From assembly GCA_910584665.1 (NCBI GenBank), contig CAJUBL010000002.1, forward strand, positions 1 through 64,000: a DNA stretch of 64,000 nucleotides, written 5' to 3'. This document shows, piece after piece, positions 1 to 10,300 of the stretch. The position numbers and the translations under genes are program-made. Below the pieces are notes generated by a model, which did no database searches, had not been told where the DNA came from, and worked only from the letters and a program-made list of their open reading frames with translations. Each line of letters starts with the position of its first letter. Within the stretch, counting starts at the first letter, position 1. This DNA is from an uncultured Muribaculaceae bacterium (lineage in GTDB: Bacteria > Bacteroidota > Bacteroidia > Bacteroidales > Muribaculaceae).

Positions 1-35
1 GACGATCGCTATTATGTTTCATCGAATATTCTTAG

Positions 36-43
36 TATATTTG
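36..43 (+). promoter_or_regulatory. Bacteroidota -7 element before the SDR gene
   Basis: TATATTTG fits the TAnnTTTG -7 consensus of Bacteroidota primary-sigma promoters and lies 21 nt before the start codon at 65. No clear TTG -33 element is seen upstream, so the promoter is only partly supported. Confidence 0.45.
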
Positions 44-64
44 TGGTGATAAAATAATACTGTT

Positions 65-826
65 ATGAAGAAGATTGTAATGATTACCGGGGCGACGTCG
101 GGTATCGGCGAAGCCTGTGCCCGGGTTTTTACGTCGGCAGGATATCATGTCATACTTACCGGACGTAACCGCACACGTCTTGATGAGCTGTGTGACGGGT
201 TCATGAAGGCCTATGGTCCTGACTGTGTGATGCCGCTCTGCTATGATGTCTGTGATCTCGATGCCTGCACGCGTGCTGTGGAGTCTCTCCCTGCCGGGTG
301 GAAGGATATTGATGTCCTGGTCAACAATGCCGGTCTGGCGCTGGGCCTCGAACCGGAATATGAGGGAGATCCCGCCGACTGGTCAACCATGATCGATACC
401 AATATAAAGGGTCTGCTCAATATGACGCGTATCATAGTTCCCGGGATGGTGGAACGCAACTGTGGTCATGTTATCAACATGGGCAGTGTGGCCGGAGATG
501 CGGCCTATGCCGGTGGGAATGTGTATTGTGCCACGAAGTCGGCGGTGAAAGCATTGACCGACGGACTGCGTATAGATCTTGCCCACACTCCGATACGTGT
601 CACGCTGATAAAGCCGGGGCTTGTGGAGACCAATTTCAGCCGGGTGCGGTTTCATGGTGACAATGACCGTGCCGCCAGGGTCTACAGCGGAATCGAGCCT
701 CTGACAGGAGCTGATATCGCGGATACCGTGCTGTACGCGGTGCAGGCACCTGCCCATGTCCAGATAGCCGAGGTGCTTGTGCTCGCGACACATCAGGCCA
801 ACGGTTCTGTGATATGCCGCAGATAG
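65..826 (+). CDS. SDR-family NAD(P)-dependent oxidoreductase (YdfG-like)
   Basis: A 253-residue short-chain dehydrogenase/reductase of classical length. The N-terminal cofactor motif TGATSGIGEA lies near residues 8-17, NNAG near residue 87, and the catalytic Ser is followed by the YCATK Tyr-Lys pair near residues 154-158. The sequence resembles the YdfG group, which reduces 3-hydroxy acids or malonic semialdehyde using NADP(H); the substrate here is inferred only from that resemblance. The protein is cytoplasmic with no signal peptide. It converges with the SIS-domain gene, whose end lies 15 nt away. The ATG at 65 is the first in-frame Met before the Rossmann motif and follows a TATATTTG element. 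Confidence 0.9.
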   Translation: MKKIVMITGATSGIGEACARVFTSAGYHVILTGRNRTRLDELCDGFMKAYGPDCVMPLCYDVCDLDACTRAVESLPAGWKDIDVLVNNAGLALGLEPEYEGDPADWSTMIDTNIKGLLNMTRIIVPGMVERNCGHVINMGSVAGDAAYAGGNVYCATKSAVKALTDGLRIDLAHTPIRVTLIKPGLVETNFSRVRFHGDNDRAARVYSGIEPLTGADIADTVLYAVQAPAHVQIAEVLVLATHQANGSVICRR

Positions 827-841
827 GATACAGGCGATGAT

Positions 842-1465
842 TCAGTCGGTGGCTGTCTTGTCGGCTGTCTGGGACACATGGCCCAGATAGCCGCCATGGT
901 GGCGTTTGGCATAGTCGGCCCGTGTGAAGCCTGTGGCCTTGGTTACATTGACCACGAGCACGTCGCCTATGACGGTCATCATCGTTGTAGATGTTGTGGG
1001 GGTGAGACCCAGAGGACATACCTCGGGAGCGCCTCCTGTGTACAGTAACACGTCGGCCTGCTCGGCCAGCGGACTCGTGGCGTTGCCTGTGATGCCGATG
1101 ATCGGTATCCCGGGATAGAGATTGTGGGCAAGGGTTATCAGTTCCATTATCTCACGGGTCTTGCCCGAGTTGGAGATAAGAAGCATGACATCGTCGGGCT
1201 GCAGGACGCCCAGATCTCCATGCTGTGACTCGCTGGGATGCAGGTTTACGGCCGGCGTGCCGGTGGAACAGAATGTGGTGGCTATGTTCATCGCTATCTG
1301 GCCGGCCTTGCCCATGCCCGATGTCACGAGTTTGCCGCCGCGGCGGTGTACGTGTTCCACAATGATTTCAACGGCACGGTCATAGGCGTCGCTCACCGGT
1401 ATATTAAGTATTGCGCGACTTTCGGCGGCGAGGATGTCGCGCATGGTTTTCTGAATATTGCTCAT
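842..1465 (-). CDS. KpsF/GutQ-like SIS-domain sugar-phosphate isomerase without CBS domains
   Basis: A 207-residue SIS-domain protein resembling arabinose-5-phosphate isomerases (KdsD/KpsF/GutQ), which convert ribulose-5-phosphate to arabinose-5-phosphate for Kdo synthesis. Family features are GMGKAGQIA, FCSTGTPAVNLHPSESQHGDLG and PLGLTPTTSTT. Typical KdsD proteins are about 320 residues with two C-terminal CBS domains; this one ends just after the SIS domain. Such short forms occur in Bacteroidota, so this need not be damage. I chose the Met at 1465 (MSNIQ) rather than the further upstream Met at 1495, because the -7 element at 1493-1500 would overlap the longer start. The gene diverges from the sulfatase-fold membrane protein. 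A different sugar-phosphate substrate is possible. Confidence 0.85.
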   Translation of the reverse strand: MSNIQKTMRDILAAESRAILNIPVSDAYDRAVEIIVEHVHRRGGKLVTSGMGKAGQIAMNIATTFCSTGTPAVNLHPSESQHGDLGVLQPDDVMLLISNSGKTREIMELITLAHNLYPGIPIIGITGNATSPLAEQADVLLYTGGAPEVCPLGLTPTTSTTMMTVIGDVLVVNVTKATGFTRADYAKRHHGGYLGHVSQTADKTATD

Positions 1466-1492
1466 TGTCGGTTTATATTGATAAGTGAGAGT

Positions 1493-1500
1493 CAAAGATA
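1493..1500 (-). promoter_or_regulatory. -7 element for the SIS isomerase gene
   Basis: On the minus strand this reads TATCTTTG, an exact TAnnTTTG match, 27 nt upstream of the chosen start at 1465. A second possible element (TATTTTTG) lies at 1504-1511. No convincing -33 TTG is present. It is back-to-back with a plus-strand element at 1514-1521. Confidence 0.5.
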
Positions 1501-1513
1501 GTGCAAAAATATA

Positions 1514-1521
1514 TAACTTTG
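1514..1521 (+). promoter_or_regulatory. -7 element for the LTA-synthase-like gene
   Basis: TAACTTTG is an exact Bacteroidota -7 consensus. It lies inside the longest possible reading frame of the downstream gene, which argues that translation starts at the ATG at 1576 rather than near 1501. Confidence 0.5.
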
Positions 1522-1575
1522 CACAGGTTATCCATATTTTTTATGATAATGCGGAATATCTCATCCTGTACAGCC

Positions 1576-3546
1576 ATGATAAGAAAAATACTGACAACAC
1601 TCAACTCTGTGATACATACCCGTACCGGTGCGCTGGTGTGGAACATGTTTCTCGCTTTGCTTATTCTCACGCTGTCGCGTGTCGTCTTTCTTGTGTGGAA
1701 CTGGAACCGGTACGACGGATACGTCGACATTGACCTGCTGGTGTCGATATTCAGAGGCGGGTTACGGTTTGATCTCGCCACGCTGTTCTATGTCAACGCT
1801 CTGTGGGCTGTTGTTTTTATTATACCGATATGTTATAAAGTTAAGGTTTATAACCGGATACTGCAGATTCTGTACGTCCTGTCCAACGGTGTGGCACTCC
1901 TTGCCAACATGTGTGACACGGTTTATGTGTCATTTACGGGACGCAGGACGACTGCGACGTTGCTTGACGAGTTCTCCCACGAGGATAATATCGGTACGGT
2001 CATAGGCAATGAGCTGCTTCGCAGCTGGCTGTTAGTGATACTTTTTGCTGTGATGGTATGGGTGATGTGGAGGCTGTATGTGCGTCCGTCGGCTGAGGCA
2101 GGCGGATGGCGCAGGTGGATGGTCGGTCTGGTCACGCTTGTTCTTCTGGTGTTATGTGCCATAGGTTCTATACGCGGAGGTATTGACCGCACCACGCGTC
2201 CTATCACTCTGAGCAATGCCAACGAGTATGTCAACCGTCCCATTGAGGCGGCGGCCGTACTCAACACTCCGTTCTCGATAATACGGTCCATCGGTAAACC
2301 GGTATTTACTCCGCCCGATTATATGCCGGCCGAGGAGGCGGCACGTCTGTTCCCTGTAATACATCATCCGTCCGACAGCATAGGCGATTTCAGACCTATG
2401 AATGTGGTGGTGCTTATAGTGGAGAGTTTTTCCAGAGGATATATCGGATCGCTCAACCGCGAGATAGCAGACAGCACCTATCTCGGTTATACGCCACATG
2501 TCGACAGTCTTATAGAACGTTCGCTCACATACCGGTATTCCTATGCTAACGGAATGAAGAGTATTGACGGCATGCCTTCGGTACTGTCGTCGATTCCGAT
2601 GATGCAGGAACCGTTCTTTCTTACACCTGCCGCTCTGAATGATGTCGGATCACTTGCATCATATCTTGGAGAAAAAGGGTATGACTCGGCATTCTTCCAT
2701 GGTGCGCCAAACGGCAGTATGGGTTTTGAGGCGTTTGCCCGACACGTCGGGTTCCGTCGTTATGTCGGTATGGATGAGTACTGTAAGTCTCCGCTACACA
2801 ATGGTAAGGACGATTTTGACGGGTCGTGGGCCATATGGGATGAGCCTTTCCTGCAATTTTATGTCGAGGAACTTGGCAAGATGTCACAGCCGTTCGTAGC
2901 CGGAGTATTTACGGCCAGTTCCCACCATCCTTTCAGGTTGCCGAAAGAATATGTGGACTCGTTTCCCGAGGATCCTGTCCATCCGCTGTTCAAGTGCATA
3001 CGGTATACCGACATGGCTTTGGGCAAATTTTTTGACACCGCTTCCCGTCAGCCCTGGTTCGATAACACCCTGTTTGTGCTTACAAGCGATCATTCCATGT
3101 ATCCTCCGGCTCCTGAGCTTGCGACAGATCTCGAGATATACGCTTCGCCGATAATATTTTACGCGCCATGTGACAGTACGCTGCGCGGTATTGACTATGA
3201 TCGCGTGGCACAGCAGACCGACATTATGCCTACGGTGCTCGGATATCTCAACTATGACCGGCCGTATGCGGCTTTCGGTATAGACCTGCTGAATACTCCT
3301 GCCAGGGATACATGGGCGTTCAGTTACAATAACGGTATGTACCAGTATACCCGTGACGGTATTTTCATGCAGTTTGACGGTAAACAGGTGAGGGCCGTCT
3401 ATGATATCACGACAGACCGTATGCTCCGTAATAATCTTGTCGACAGCATAGACCGGACTCGTGTCGGAGACATGGAACGTGATCTCAAAGCATTCATACA
3501 GCAGTACTGTACGGCCATGAGCGGAAATGCCCTTGTGCCGGACTGA
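1576..3546 (+). CDS. LTA synthase-like sulfatase-fold membrane enzyme
   Basis: About 656 residues from the chosen Met (MIRKILTTL). The N-terminal part has several membrane segments, including WNMFLALLILTLSR, FYVNALWAVVFIIPI and SWLLVILFAVMVWVMW. The rest is a sulfatase/alkaline-phosphatase-superfamily domain facing the periplasm: VVLIVESFSRGYIG holds the first metal-binding Glu, SYANGMKSIDGMPS probably holds the nucleophile Ser, and LTSDHSMY holds distal metal ligands. The family transfers phosphoglycerol, phosphoethanolamine or similar groups to envelope lipids or glycans. As Bacteroidales lack lipoteichoic acid, the acceptor is unknown. Frame is open upstream to 1501, but a -7 element at 1514 and the membrane-protein start favour 1576. 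Confidence 0.85.
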   Translation: MIRKILTTLNSVIHTRTGALVWNMFLALLILTLSRVVFLVWNWNRYDGYVDIDLLVSIFRGGLRFDLATLFYVNALWAVVFIIPICYKVKVYNRILQILYVLSNGVALLANMCDTVYVSFTGRRTTATLLDEFSHEDNIGTVIGNELLRSWLLVILFAVMVWVMWRLYVRPSAEAGGWRRWMVGLVTLVLLVLCAIGSIRGGIDRTTRPITLSNANEYVNRPIEAAAVLNTPFSIIRSIGKPVFTPPDYMPAEEAARLFPVIHHPSDSIGDFRPMNVVVLIVESFSRGYIGSLNREIADSTYLGYTPHVDSLIERSLTYRYSYANGMKSIDGMPSVLSSIPMMQEPFFLTPAALNDVGSLASYLGEKGYDSAFFHGAPNGSMGFEAFARHVGFRRYVGMDEYCKSPLHNGKDDFDGSWAIWDEPFLQFYVEELGKMSQPFVAGVFTASSHHPFRLPKEYVDSFPEDPVHPLFKCIRYTDMALGKFFDTASRQPWFDNTLFVLTSDHSMYPPAPELATDLEIYASPIIFYAPCDSTLRGIDYDRVAQQTDIMPTVLGYLNYDRPYAAFGIDLLNTPARDTWAFSYNNGMYQYTRDGIFMQFDGKQVRAVYDITTDRMLRNNLVDSIDRTRVGDMERDLKAFIQQYCTAMSGNALVPD

Positions 3547-3587
3547 TGCCGGGCCCAAAAAATTACAATCGCTTAACCGGCCTGTTA

Positions 3588-3618
3588 TTGGTAATTACAA
3601 TTTAATTGTCTATCTTTG
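3588..3618 (+). promoter_or_regulatory. Consensus promoter of the PpiD/SurA-like foldase gene
   Basis: TTG at 3588-3590, a 20-nt spacer and TATCTTTG at 3611-3618 match the Bacteroidota -33/-7 arrangement. The expected start near 3625 leaves a leader of about 75 nt before the ATG at 3701. Confidence 0.7.
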
Positions 3619-3700
3619 TGCGATTGTTGCCCGCGCCCAGGCGTGAGCGATGAAATGTTGTGTACGTAAAAATAAATCAATCAAAACAATAACTATCTAA

Positions 3701-5773
3701 ATGTCAGCATTAGAACAAATCCGCAAAAGACCCGGACTTATTATTTCAATCTTAGGTCTTGCTCTCGTACTGTTCATTTTCACTGCGATCAGTAATCCCG
3801 AGAAACTCTTCAGCGACCCTTCGACTATCGCTAAGGTAAACGGTCAGAAGATAGACCACAGCGATTTCCAGAGACGACAAGAGGAGATTCGTCGCCAATA
3901 CGAGAGTCGCGGACTGAAAAATATCGATAACGCCATGCTTCAGGAGCAGGCGATGCAGTCACTCATAGAGGAGAGCCTCATGAACTCCGAGCTTGAGGAA
4001 CTCGGCATAACCGTTACCGGTGAAGAACTTGGCAAGGCAATGCTCGGAGAGAACATACCGATGGCTGTCCAGCAGCTCTACTGGCAACGCCAGCAGGCCG
4101 GCATGCCTGTAGGTCGTCAGCTTCACGATATGATCACCAATCCCGCTCAGTATCAGCTCGATGCCGAGACCGCACAGCAGCTCAAACAGGAGTGGATGGA
4201 TATGGAGAAGAGCGTCAGCGAGATGCTGAAACAGCAGAAGTTCCAGACCCTTGTGCTCGGTACATTGCCGGTCAACGAACTTGATGCCATGGCCCAGTAT
4301 GAGGACAACAACAATTCGACCGAGGTGCGTTATACGAAAGTTGACGCTTCAGGCATCTCTGACAGCGATATCGAGGTGAGCGAGGCTGACCTCAAAAAGC
4401 AGTATGATCAGGACAAGGCTCTCTATACCCTCGACGATGACACCTATGTTCTCAGCTATATTGTCGCAGAGGTCACACCAAGCGACGAGGACCGTCTCGA
4501 GGCCACCCAGGCTGTTGAAAACGCTCTGATGGAGCTCCGCTCGACACCCGGCACCGACGCTGTGTCGACCAACAACAAGTTTGTGATCAACCGCTATAAC
4601 ACCGTCGCTAAGTATCTTCCTGCCAATCTGAGGGACAAGCTCGAGTCTCTGGCTCAGGACAGCGTACAGCAGATCAGTTTCTATGACAACAAGTATACTC
4701 TGGCCAAGTTCCTCGGCACCGATCGGATGAGCGACTCCATCACATTCGATATGATAGCTCTCGCCGAGACTGCCGATGCCGATTCGATCATGGGCCTGCT
4801 CAACGGCGGTACTGCCATCGATGCTCTTGCAGAGGGTACTGTACTCCAGTCTCAGCTCGGTCAGCGCGCTTCGCTCCTCAACGGCAATGCACAGATAGCT
4901 ATGGTGTTCGGTCAGGCCGAGGTGGGCAAATATTTCAATGCAGCCGATCTCACCGGGACAAACAGCGTCATCTTCCGCCTTGCCGGTAAGGATGCTCCCG
5001 AGACTGCATACAGTATTGCTGAGATTACCTATCAGCTGGATCCCTCGACCACTACCATCAACGATATACAATCCAAACTCCGTGCGTATGTAACCAATAA
5101 CAATGATGCCAAGTCGTTTGTCGATAATGCGGTGAGCGCCGGCTACACTGCACTTCCGGCCTCGGTTACAAAAAGCTCCATGTCGGTAGCCGGTGTACCG
5201 GACACCCGTTCTCTGGCCAAGTGGGCCGTTGATGCCAGAAAAGGCCAGGTATCTGACGTATACAGCGATGACGACAAGACCATATTCATAGCGGGTGCGC
5301 TCACAAACAAGTATGACAAGGGTTTCACACCACTGTCCGACTCTCAGGTATCTGCGCAGACACGCGCCAAGGTTGTCCGTGCCAGGAAACTCGAGAAGCT
5401 GATGGACCAGTATAACGGCAAGGGTAATAATGTCGACAGTTATGCTCAGGCTATGAATGCCAAGGTTGATACCACTACCGTAAGTTTCGGTCAGAACTAC
5501 GCCCGTGGTTTCATGCCTAATGACGGCAAGCTTATTGCGATCGCTTCCGAGGCTGAGGCCGGCAGGACTGTAGGTCCCGAGGCCACCGATTACTCGGTAG
5601 TCGTTCTTGAGGTCATCAGCAAGAACAAACCCGGCCGTGAGTTTGATGAGGTCAACGATGCCACTTATTTCCAGCAGACTATGGGTGCTCAGGTGCTCCT
5701 TCGCAATTTCTCTCAGATTCTGCGTGCCAAAGCTGATGTTGACAACAAGATCCAGAGTTTCTTCCGCGACTGA
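3701..5773 (+). CDS. PpiD/SurA-like membrane-anchored periplasmic foldase
   Basis: A 690-residue protein with a short cytoplasmic tail, one membrane segment (GLIISILGLALVLFIFTAIS, residues 12-31) and a SurA/PpiD N-terminal domain starting at IAKVNGQKIDHSDFQRRQEEIRRQY. This is the PpiD layout: an inner-membrane-anchored chaperone in the periplasm that helps outer-membrane proteins fold. The annotation 'peptidylprolyl isomerase' is customary, but I cannot point to a clear parvulin signature in the middle, so catalytic activity is uncertain. The gene has its own consensus promoter (3588-3618) and a strong terminator (5801-5840), so it is probably monocistronic. A long antisense reading frame across its 3' half is a codon-bias shadow. 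Confidence 0.88.
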   Translation: MSALEQIRKRPGLIISILGLALVLFIFTAISNPEKLFSDPSTIAKVNGQKIDHSDFQRRQEEIRRQYESRGLKNIDNAMLQEQAMQSLIEESLMNSELEELGITVTGEELGKAMLGENIPMAVQQLYWQRQQAGMPVGRQLHDMITNPAQYQLDAETAQQLKQEWMDMEKSVSEMLKQQKFQTLVLGTLPVNELDAMAQYEDNNNSTEVRYTKVDASGISDSDIEVSEADLKKQYDQDKALYTLDDDTYVLSYIVAEVTPSDEDRLEATQAVENALMELRSTPGTDAVSTNNKFVINRYNTVAKYLPANLRDKLESLAQDSVQQISFYDNKYTLAKFLGTDRMSDSITFDMIALAETADADSIMGLLNGGTAIDALAEGTVLQSQLGQRASLLNGNAQIAMVFGQAEVGKYFNAADLTGTNSVIFRLAGKDAPETAYSIAEITYQLDPSTTTINDIQSKLRAYVTNNNDAKSFVDNAVSAGYTALPASVTKSSMSVAGVPDTRSLAKWAVDARKGQVSDVYSDDDKTIFIAGALTNKYDKGFTPLSDSQVSAQTRAKVVRARKLEKLMDQYNGKGNNVDSYAQAMNAKVDTTTVSFGQNYARGFMPNDGKLIAIASEAEAGRTVGPEATDYSVVVLEVISKNKPGREFDEVNDATYFQQTMGAQVLLRNFSQILRAKADVDNKIQSFFRD

Positions 5774-5800
5774 TAGATTCGACTTATAACAGGATAAGAT

Positions 5801-5840
5801 AAGGGTGAGGTTCGCTTTCGGAGCCTCACCCTTACTTTCT
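5801..5840 (+). terminator. Rho-independent terminator after the foldase gene
   Basis: A perfect 10-bp stem, AAGGGTGAGG (5801-5810) with CCTCACCCTT (5824-5833), has a 13-nt loop and is followed by ACTTTCTTTC. It lies 28 nt after the foldase stop codon and could also serve the convergent queG transcript. Confidence 0.85.
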
Positions 5841-5874
5841 TTCTGCACATTCTTTCAGTATTGAGCTGACAATG

Positions 5875-6795
5875 CTATAGGTGTCTGAGATTGCGCCTGA
5901 GCCCTGAAAGTCTGGCCCGCCTGATGGCGGAATGTCTGAAGATGGAGGCATATTCTTCAGGGGTAAGCGATTCGATGCGTTCCGGTGTAAGACTGTTGTA
6001 GGCCGGGCGTAAAGAAAACCGTTTATGGCGGCTGAGGGCTATATCCCGGTTATGCGGACAGACGGCCTGACAGGTGTCGCAACCATAGAGACGTCCGCCG
6101 GTTGAAAACCCTTCGGGCATGTCTCCGCGATGTTCGATGGTGAGATAACTGAGACAGCGTGACGCGTTGATTGTCCCGTCCGGATTTATGGCATGCCCCG
6201 GGCATTTACTGACACACATGCCGCATCTGTCGCATTCGCTGACGGAAAGCATTCCTGTCGGTCTGAATGGTACGGTGGTGATAATCTCGGCGAGGAAACA
6301 GTAGGTGCCCAGTCCCGGAACAATGACAAGTCCGCTCCGACCTCTGAATCCTACGCCCGACGCTACAGCCCAGTAACGCTCACGGATCGGAGCCGTATCG
6401 ACACACACGCGTGTCTCTCCTCCGTATGTGAGTCTGATGCGTGAGGCGAGTGTTTCAAGCAGTTCTCTGACGACCTCGTGGTAATCATCCCCGTGGGCGT
6501 AGGATGCGATGACGGGTATACCGTCGGGCTGTCTTTCGGTGTGATAATATGAGACGGCACATGATATGACCGATCGTGCCCCGTCCAGCAGTCTGCGCGG
6601 ATCCTGTCTGATGTCCGGATAGCGTTCCAGATACTCCATCGCAGCGTTACCGCCTGACGACAGCCAGTGTTCGTATCTGTCGGTCTCATGTTCCGGTACG
6701 GGAATTGCTTCGGCTACACCGATACGGTCGATGCCGATATCGTTTGCCTGGTCAGAGAGCCATGAGCTGTCACATCGGTAGGACGTCAAACTCAT
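5875..6795 (-). CDS. queG: tRNA epoxyqueuosine(34) reductase QueG
   Basis: A 306-residue cytoplasmic enzyme catalysing the last step of queuosine synthesis, reduction of epoxyqueuosine to queuosine at tRNA position 34, using cobalamin and two [4Fe-4S] clusters. The C-terminal half carries the first ferredoxin cluster set CDRCGMCVSKCPGHAI and the second set CDTCQAVCPHN; the N-terminal half (SVISCAVSYYH, VDTAPIRERYWAVASGVGFRGRSGL) is the DUF1730/cobalamin-binding part. Length is slightly short of E. coli QueG (379), as in many Bacteroidota. Its start overlaps the 3' end of the deacetylase gene by 26 nt on the same strand, indicating translational coupling in a three-gene operon with DUF2723 and deacetylase genes. 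Confidence 0.93.
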   Translation of the reverse strand: MSLTSYRCDSSWLSDQANDIGIDRIGVAEAIPVPEHETDRYEHWLSSGGNAAMEYLERYPDIRQDPRRLLDGARSVISCAVSYYHTERQPDGIPVIASYAHGDDYHEVVRELLETLASRIRLTYGGETRVCVDTAPIRERYWAVASGVGFRGRSGLVIVPGLGTYCFLAEIITTVPFRPTGMLSVSECDRCGMCVSKCPGHAINPDGTINASRCLSYLTIEHRGDMPEGFSTGGRLYGCDTCQAVCPHNRDIALSRHKRFSLRPAYNSLTPERIESLTPEEYASIFRHSAIRRARLSGLRRNLRHL

Positions 6796-7387
6796 ATCCT
6801 TGTCTTTTAAGCCATTCTATGGCGCGTGGCATGGCCCATTGCATGTTGTGCTGAGCCTTCAGAGAATCATGAAATACTATGATCGAACCGTTACGGGCGT
6901 ACCGTCTGACGTTGTCAAGCACACGTTCGGGTGTAAGACCTCTGTTGTAATCACGTGTTATGAGGTCATACATCACGAGATTGTATTTATGTTTTATTGC
7001 CCTGGCCTGGCCGCCCCACAGAAGTCCGTGGGGCGGCCGGAACAGGGGTGAGTCAATCAGTTCGTCGGCTTCGGTGATATCGCGCAGATAGGCGCGGCGT
7101 GACGATTTTATGCCCTGAACATGGTGCATGGTGTGATTGCCGTAGCTATGTCCGCGGCGACGTATTTCGTCAAGCAGTTCGGGATGACGGCGCACATTGT
7201 CACCGACAAGAAAGAATGTCGCTTTCACATCATGATTGTCGAGAGTGTCGAGTACCCATGGCGTGACCTCCGGTACGGGACCGTCATCAAACGTCAGGTA
7301 AACGACTTTGCGTCCCCGTCGCTTAAGTCTCCACATGGCTTCGGGAAACAGCAGTCGGTAAAGCGAAGGAGGACGTTCGATAAACAT
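6770..7387 (-). CDS. Polysaccharide deacetylase (NodB homology, CE4-like)
   Basis: A 205-residue NodB-homology protein. Motif 1 is TFDDGP (near residues 32-37, with the metal/catalytic Asp pair), motif 2 is NHTMHH, motif 3 is RPPHG and the last motif is IIVFHDS. The family removes N- or O-acetyl groups from peptidoglycan or other polysaccharides. There is no clear cleavable signal peptide, only a short basic N-terminus (MFIERPPSLYRLLFPEAMWRLKRRG), so a cytoplasmic or membrane-peripheral location is possible. It begins 12 nt after the DUF2723 gene and overlaps queG by 26 nt. The neighbouring DUF2723 gene suggests envelope or glycoprotein glycan modification, but the substrate cannot be read from sequence. 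Confidence 0.9.
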   Translation of the reverse strand: MFIERPPSLYRLLFPEAMWRLKRRGRKVVYLTFDDGPVPEVTPWVLDTLDNHDVKATFFLVGDNVRRHPELLDEIRRRGHSYGNHTMHHVQGIKSSRRAYLRDITEADELIDSPLFRPPHGLLWGGQARAIKHKYNLVMYDLITRDYNRGLTPERVLDNVRRYARNGSIIVFHDSLKAQHNMQWAMPRAIEWLKRQGYEFDVLPM

Positions 7388-7399
7388 TGGGAGCAGTGT

Positions 7400-10300
7400 C
7401 TATTTGTATGCGCCTGACAGTGGTATGATGTCGTCGATATTCACGCCCATATCAGTGAGAGTGGCATCGATTTCATCCACATCACCTCCGGCCGACATGT
7501 AGCTCTGCAGGAGATTGGTCAGCAGAATGGGGACATACCGGTCCATGTCGCTTATATTGAGATGATGTACATTGAGGCTTGACTGTGATCCTACGATAAG
7601 ACCGCCCTCGCGTTCTACGAGGCTTCGGAAGTATGGAATATACAGACCGTATCTCAGTATTTCGCCACGTAGTTTTTCGCGTCCCTTATCTTCCAGGTCG
7701 GATCGGCCGGTGATACGGCCCAGGTCTACATACATGGAACCTATGCGCTCGCTGTCCTGTACGGAGTATGGTGCAAGCCGTACGGGAAGCTTGCTGTCCA
7801 TGATCTCCATGATTTCCACGGCCTTGTCAAAACGGTCCCGGGCGTATATCGAGTCGGTCGCGGTAGCAAGAGCCAGAGCATCGGTCCCTTCGTTGTAAAG
7901 AGCCTCGGCCAGATCATAGAGTGCCCCGCGGTGAGTACTTACCATGCGGCGTATGGTTTCGTCAAGGTATACGGTCTTTCCTTCGGGTATGCTGTCGAGG
8001 CCGCCCCACCTGAAGCGTTCGGTTACATTACGGTACATTCTGTCGGTGTCCACTCCCCATCCGTATCCCTCGATGTTGTTGTGCACCGGGGTTACCTGAT
8101 AGGCCAGACCTGTATTGCGCAGATTGTCGTCGAGTCCGAGATAGTAATCGTCAGGGACGGTTACTGCGAAATAGACCGGACGGTTCCAGTCGTTTGACGC
8201 GCTGGTAGCGATCATGTCAAGTGACAGCACATTGCTGAGAGTGGCGTAAGGATTCCTGGCTGTAAGGTCGGCCAGGATAACTGTGTCGGCATTCTGAGCC
8301 TCAAGTTCGGTGATGACTCCGGCTCTGACTGCTCCATTGATGTTTGACGGGATCATAACCCGCGGGTAGTTCATCACACTGTAGCCGTCGTCGGGTGTGT
8401 TTTTGTATAGATCGTCGAGCGATGCGAATACATCCACATACTTTCCATTCTCGGAATCTTTGCCGAACGAGCTTGCCTGTATACGGTCGTTATAGTAATC
8501 CTTCGGCTCGGCCTGCATGGCTATGCCGGCGGCGTTGTAGGCAGGGAGCCGCATCTGGTTGGCATACCAGTCGGTGGTGAGATACGAAAGATTGACAACC
8601 CGTACATCGGTGCGGTAACCTTCTACCTCCTGGTTGTACCACAGAGGGAAAGTGTCATTGTCGCCGTTGGTGAATATTATGGCGTTCTCGTCGAGACTTG
8701 ACAGGTAGTTGCGACCGTAGTCACGTGTGGTGTACCGGCCCGATCGGTCGTGGTCGTCCCATGTCTGGGATACCATCTGCAGCGGGACTGCTATACCTAT
8801 GACAGTGGCAGCTGAGGCTATGATGATCGACGGTTTCCCATGGTTTATCTGATTTTCATCCCTGGTCCCGATAATTCTGAGGCCGATGCGCCACAGTGCG
8901 GCGACACCCATACCTACCCATATTGCAAAGGCATAGAACGAGCCTGCGAAAGCATAGTCGCGTTCGCGCGGCTGCAGGGGTGTCTGGTTAAGGTAAAGTA
9001 CGATGGCTATGCCGGTCATGAAGAAGAGGAAGAATATCACCCAGAACTGTTCGATACCGCGTTTGTCACACATCGACTGCCATACGAGGCCTATCACGCC
9101 CAGTAACAGCGGGAGCATGTAGAAGACGTTATGTCCCGGATTGTCGGTTCCCTGATCGGGCGGTAGCAGCGACTGGTCGCCGAGGCGGGCATTGTCTATG
9201 AACGGAATGCCCGATATCCAGTTGCCCCGGTTGAGTTCGCCGTTGCCCTGGAGGTCATTCTGTCTTCCTGCGAAATTCCACATGAAGTATCGCCAGTACA
9301 TATGGTTGAACTGGTAGTTGACAAAGAAACGCAGATTCTGGGCCATCGTGGGCACCTTTACATCCATCTCATAACCGTTGTACGGCTTGCCGCTGGCGTC
9401 GACATAGACAGCCGCCTTGCGGGTCTCGAGATCACGCTGTGTGATGCCGGCCCAGTCCATATACTGCTGTGGATGCCGGTCTGACGTGCTGTACATGCGT
9501 GGAAAGAGCATCGTGGGAGTATAGTGTAGGGTCGGTGTGCCTGGCTTTGATATGTAACGGTCGGGATCACCGGGGTTTTCTTTCAGTGCCTTGATATATG
9601 TCTTTGGACCTTCGTCGATGAGGTAGGAGGCACTTCCGTCCGAAGCCACCTTGACGATGCGTTGCGAGCCGAACGACTGTCCGGTGAACAGCGGCCGGTC
9701 TCCATACTGTTCACGGTTGAGGTAAGATGCGAGTGCGAAGACGTTGTCGGGCGCATTCTGGTTCATGGGAGGATTTGCCTCTGCTCTTATGAGTAGAAGC
9801 GCATAGCTTGAGTATCCTATGAAAATTACAAGTATGCTCAGAGCAGAGATCGCCAGTATACGCATCGGCAGAACTTTGGATGCGGACAGATATATTATGA
9901 CGGCAGTCATAAGAATTGCCGGGATCCACAGTGAATTTCCGATGAAAAGGATTCCTGACAGCAGCACTGTCAGAGCGAACGACAGGCGTGTGGCTGTCGT
10001 CCGGTTGCCGTAGATGCTCATCAGACACCATATCATGACCGAGATGAAAAGTACAAAGTAGATAAGCACACCCATGTTGAAGCTCATACCGAGAATGTTG
10101 ACACAGAACAGTTCGAAATATCCTGCGATCTCGATAAAGCCCGGCACCAGTCCATAGAGTATCAGGGCCACTATTACAGCCGATATTCCGAGGGCCAGAA
10201 GAGATCCGGCGGCTGTCGGTCTGGCAAACTTCCGGTAGTATATCACCAGTACTATGGCCGGAATACAAAGGAGGTTGAGCAGATGTACGGCTATCGATAT

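Noticed and set aside
4349..5848. A 499-residue frame antisense to the foldase gene
   Set aside because: It mirrors the codon bias of the sense gene, runs into the terminator and has no recognisable domain.
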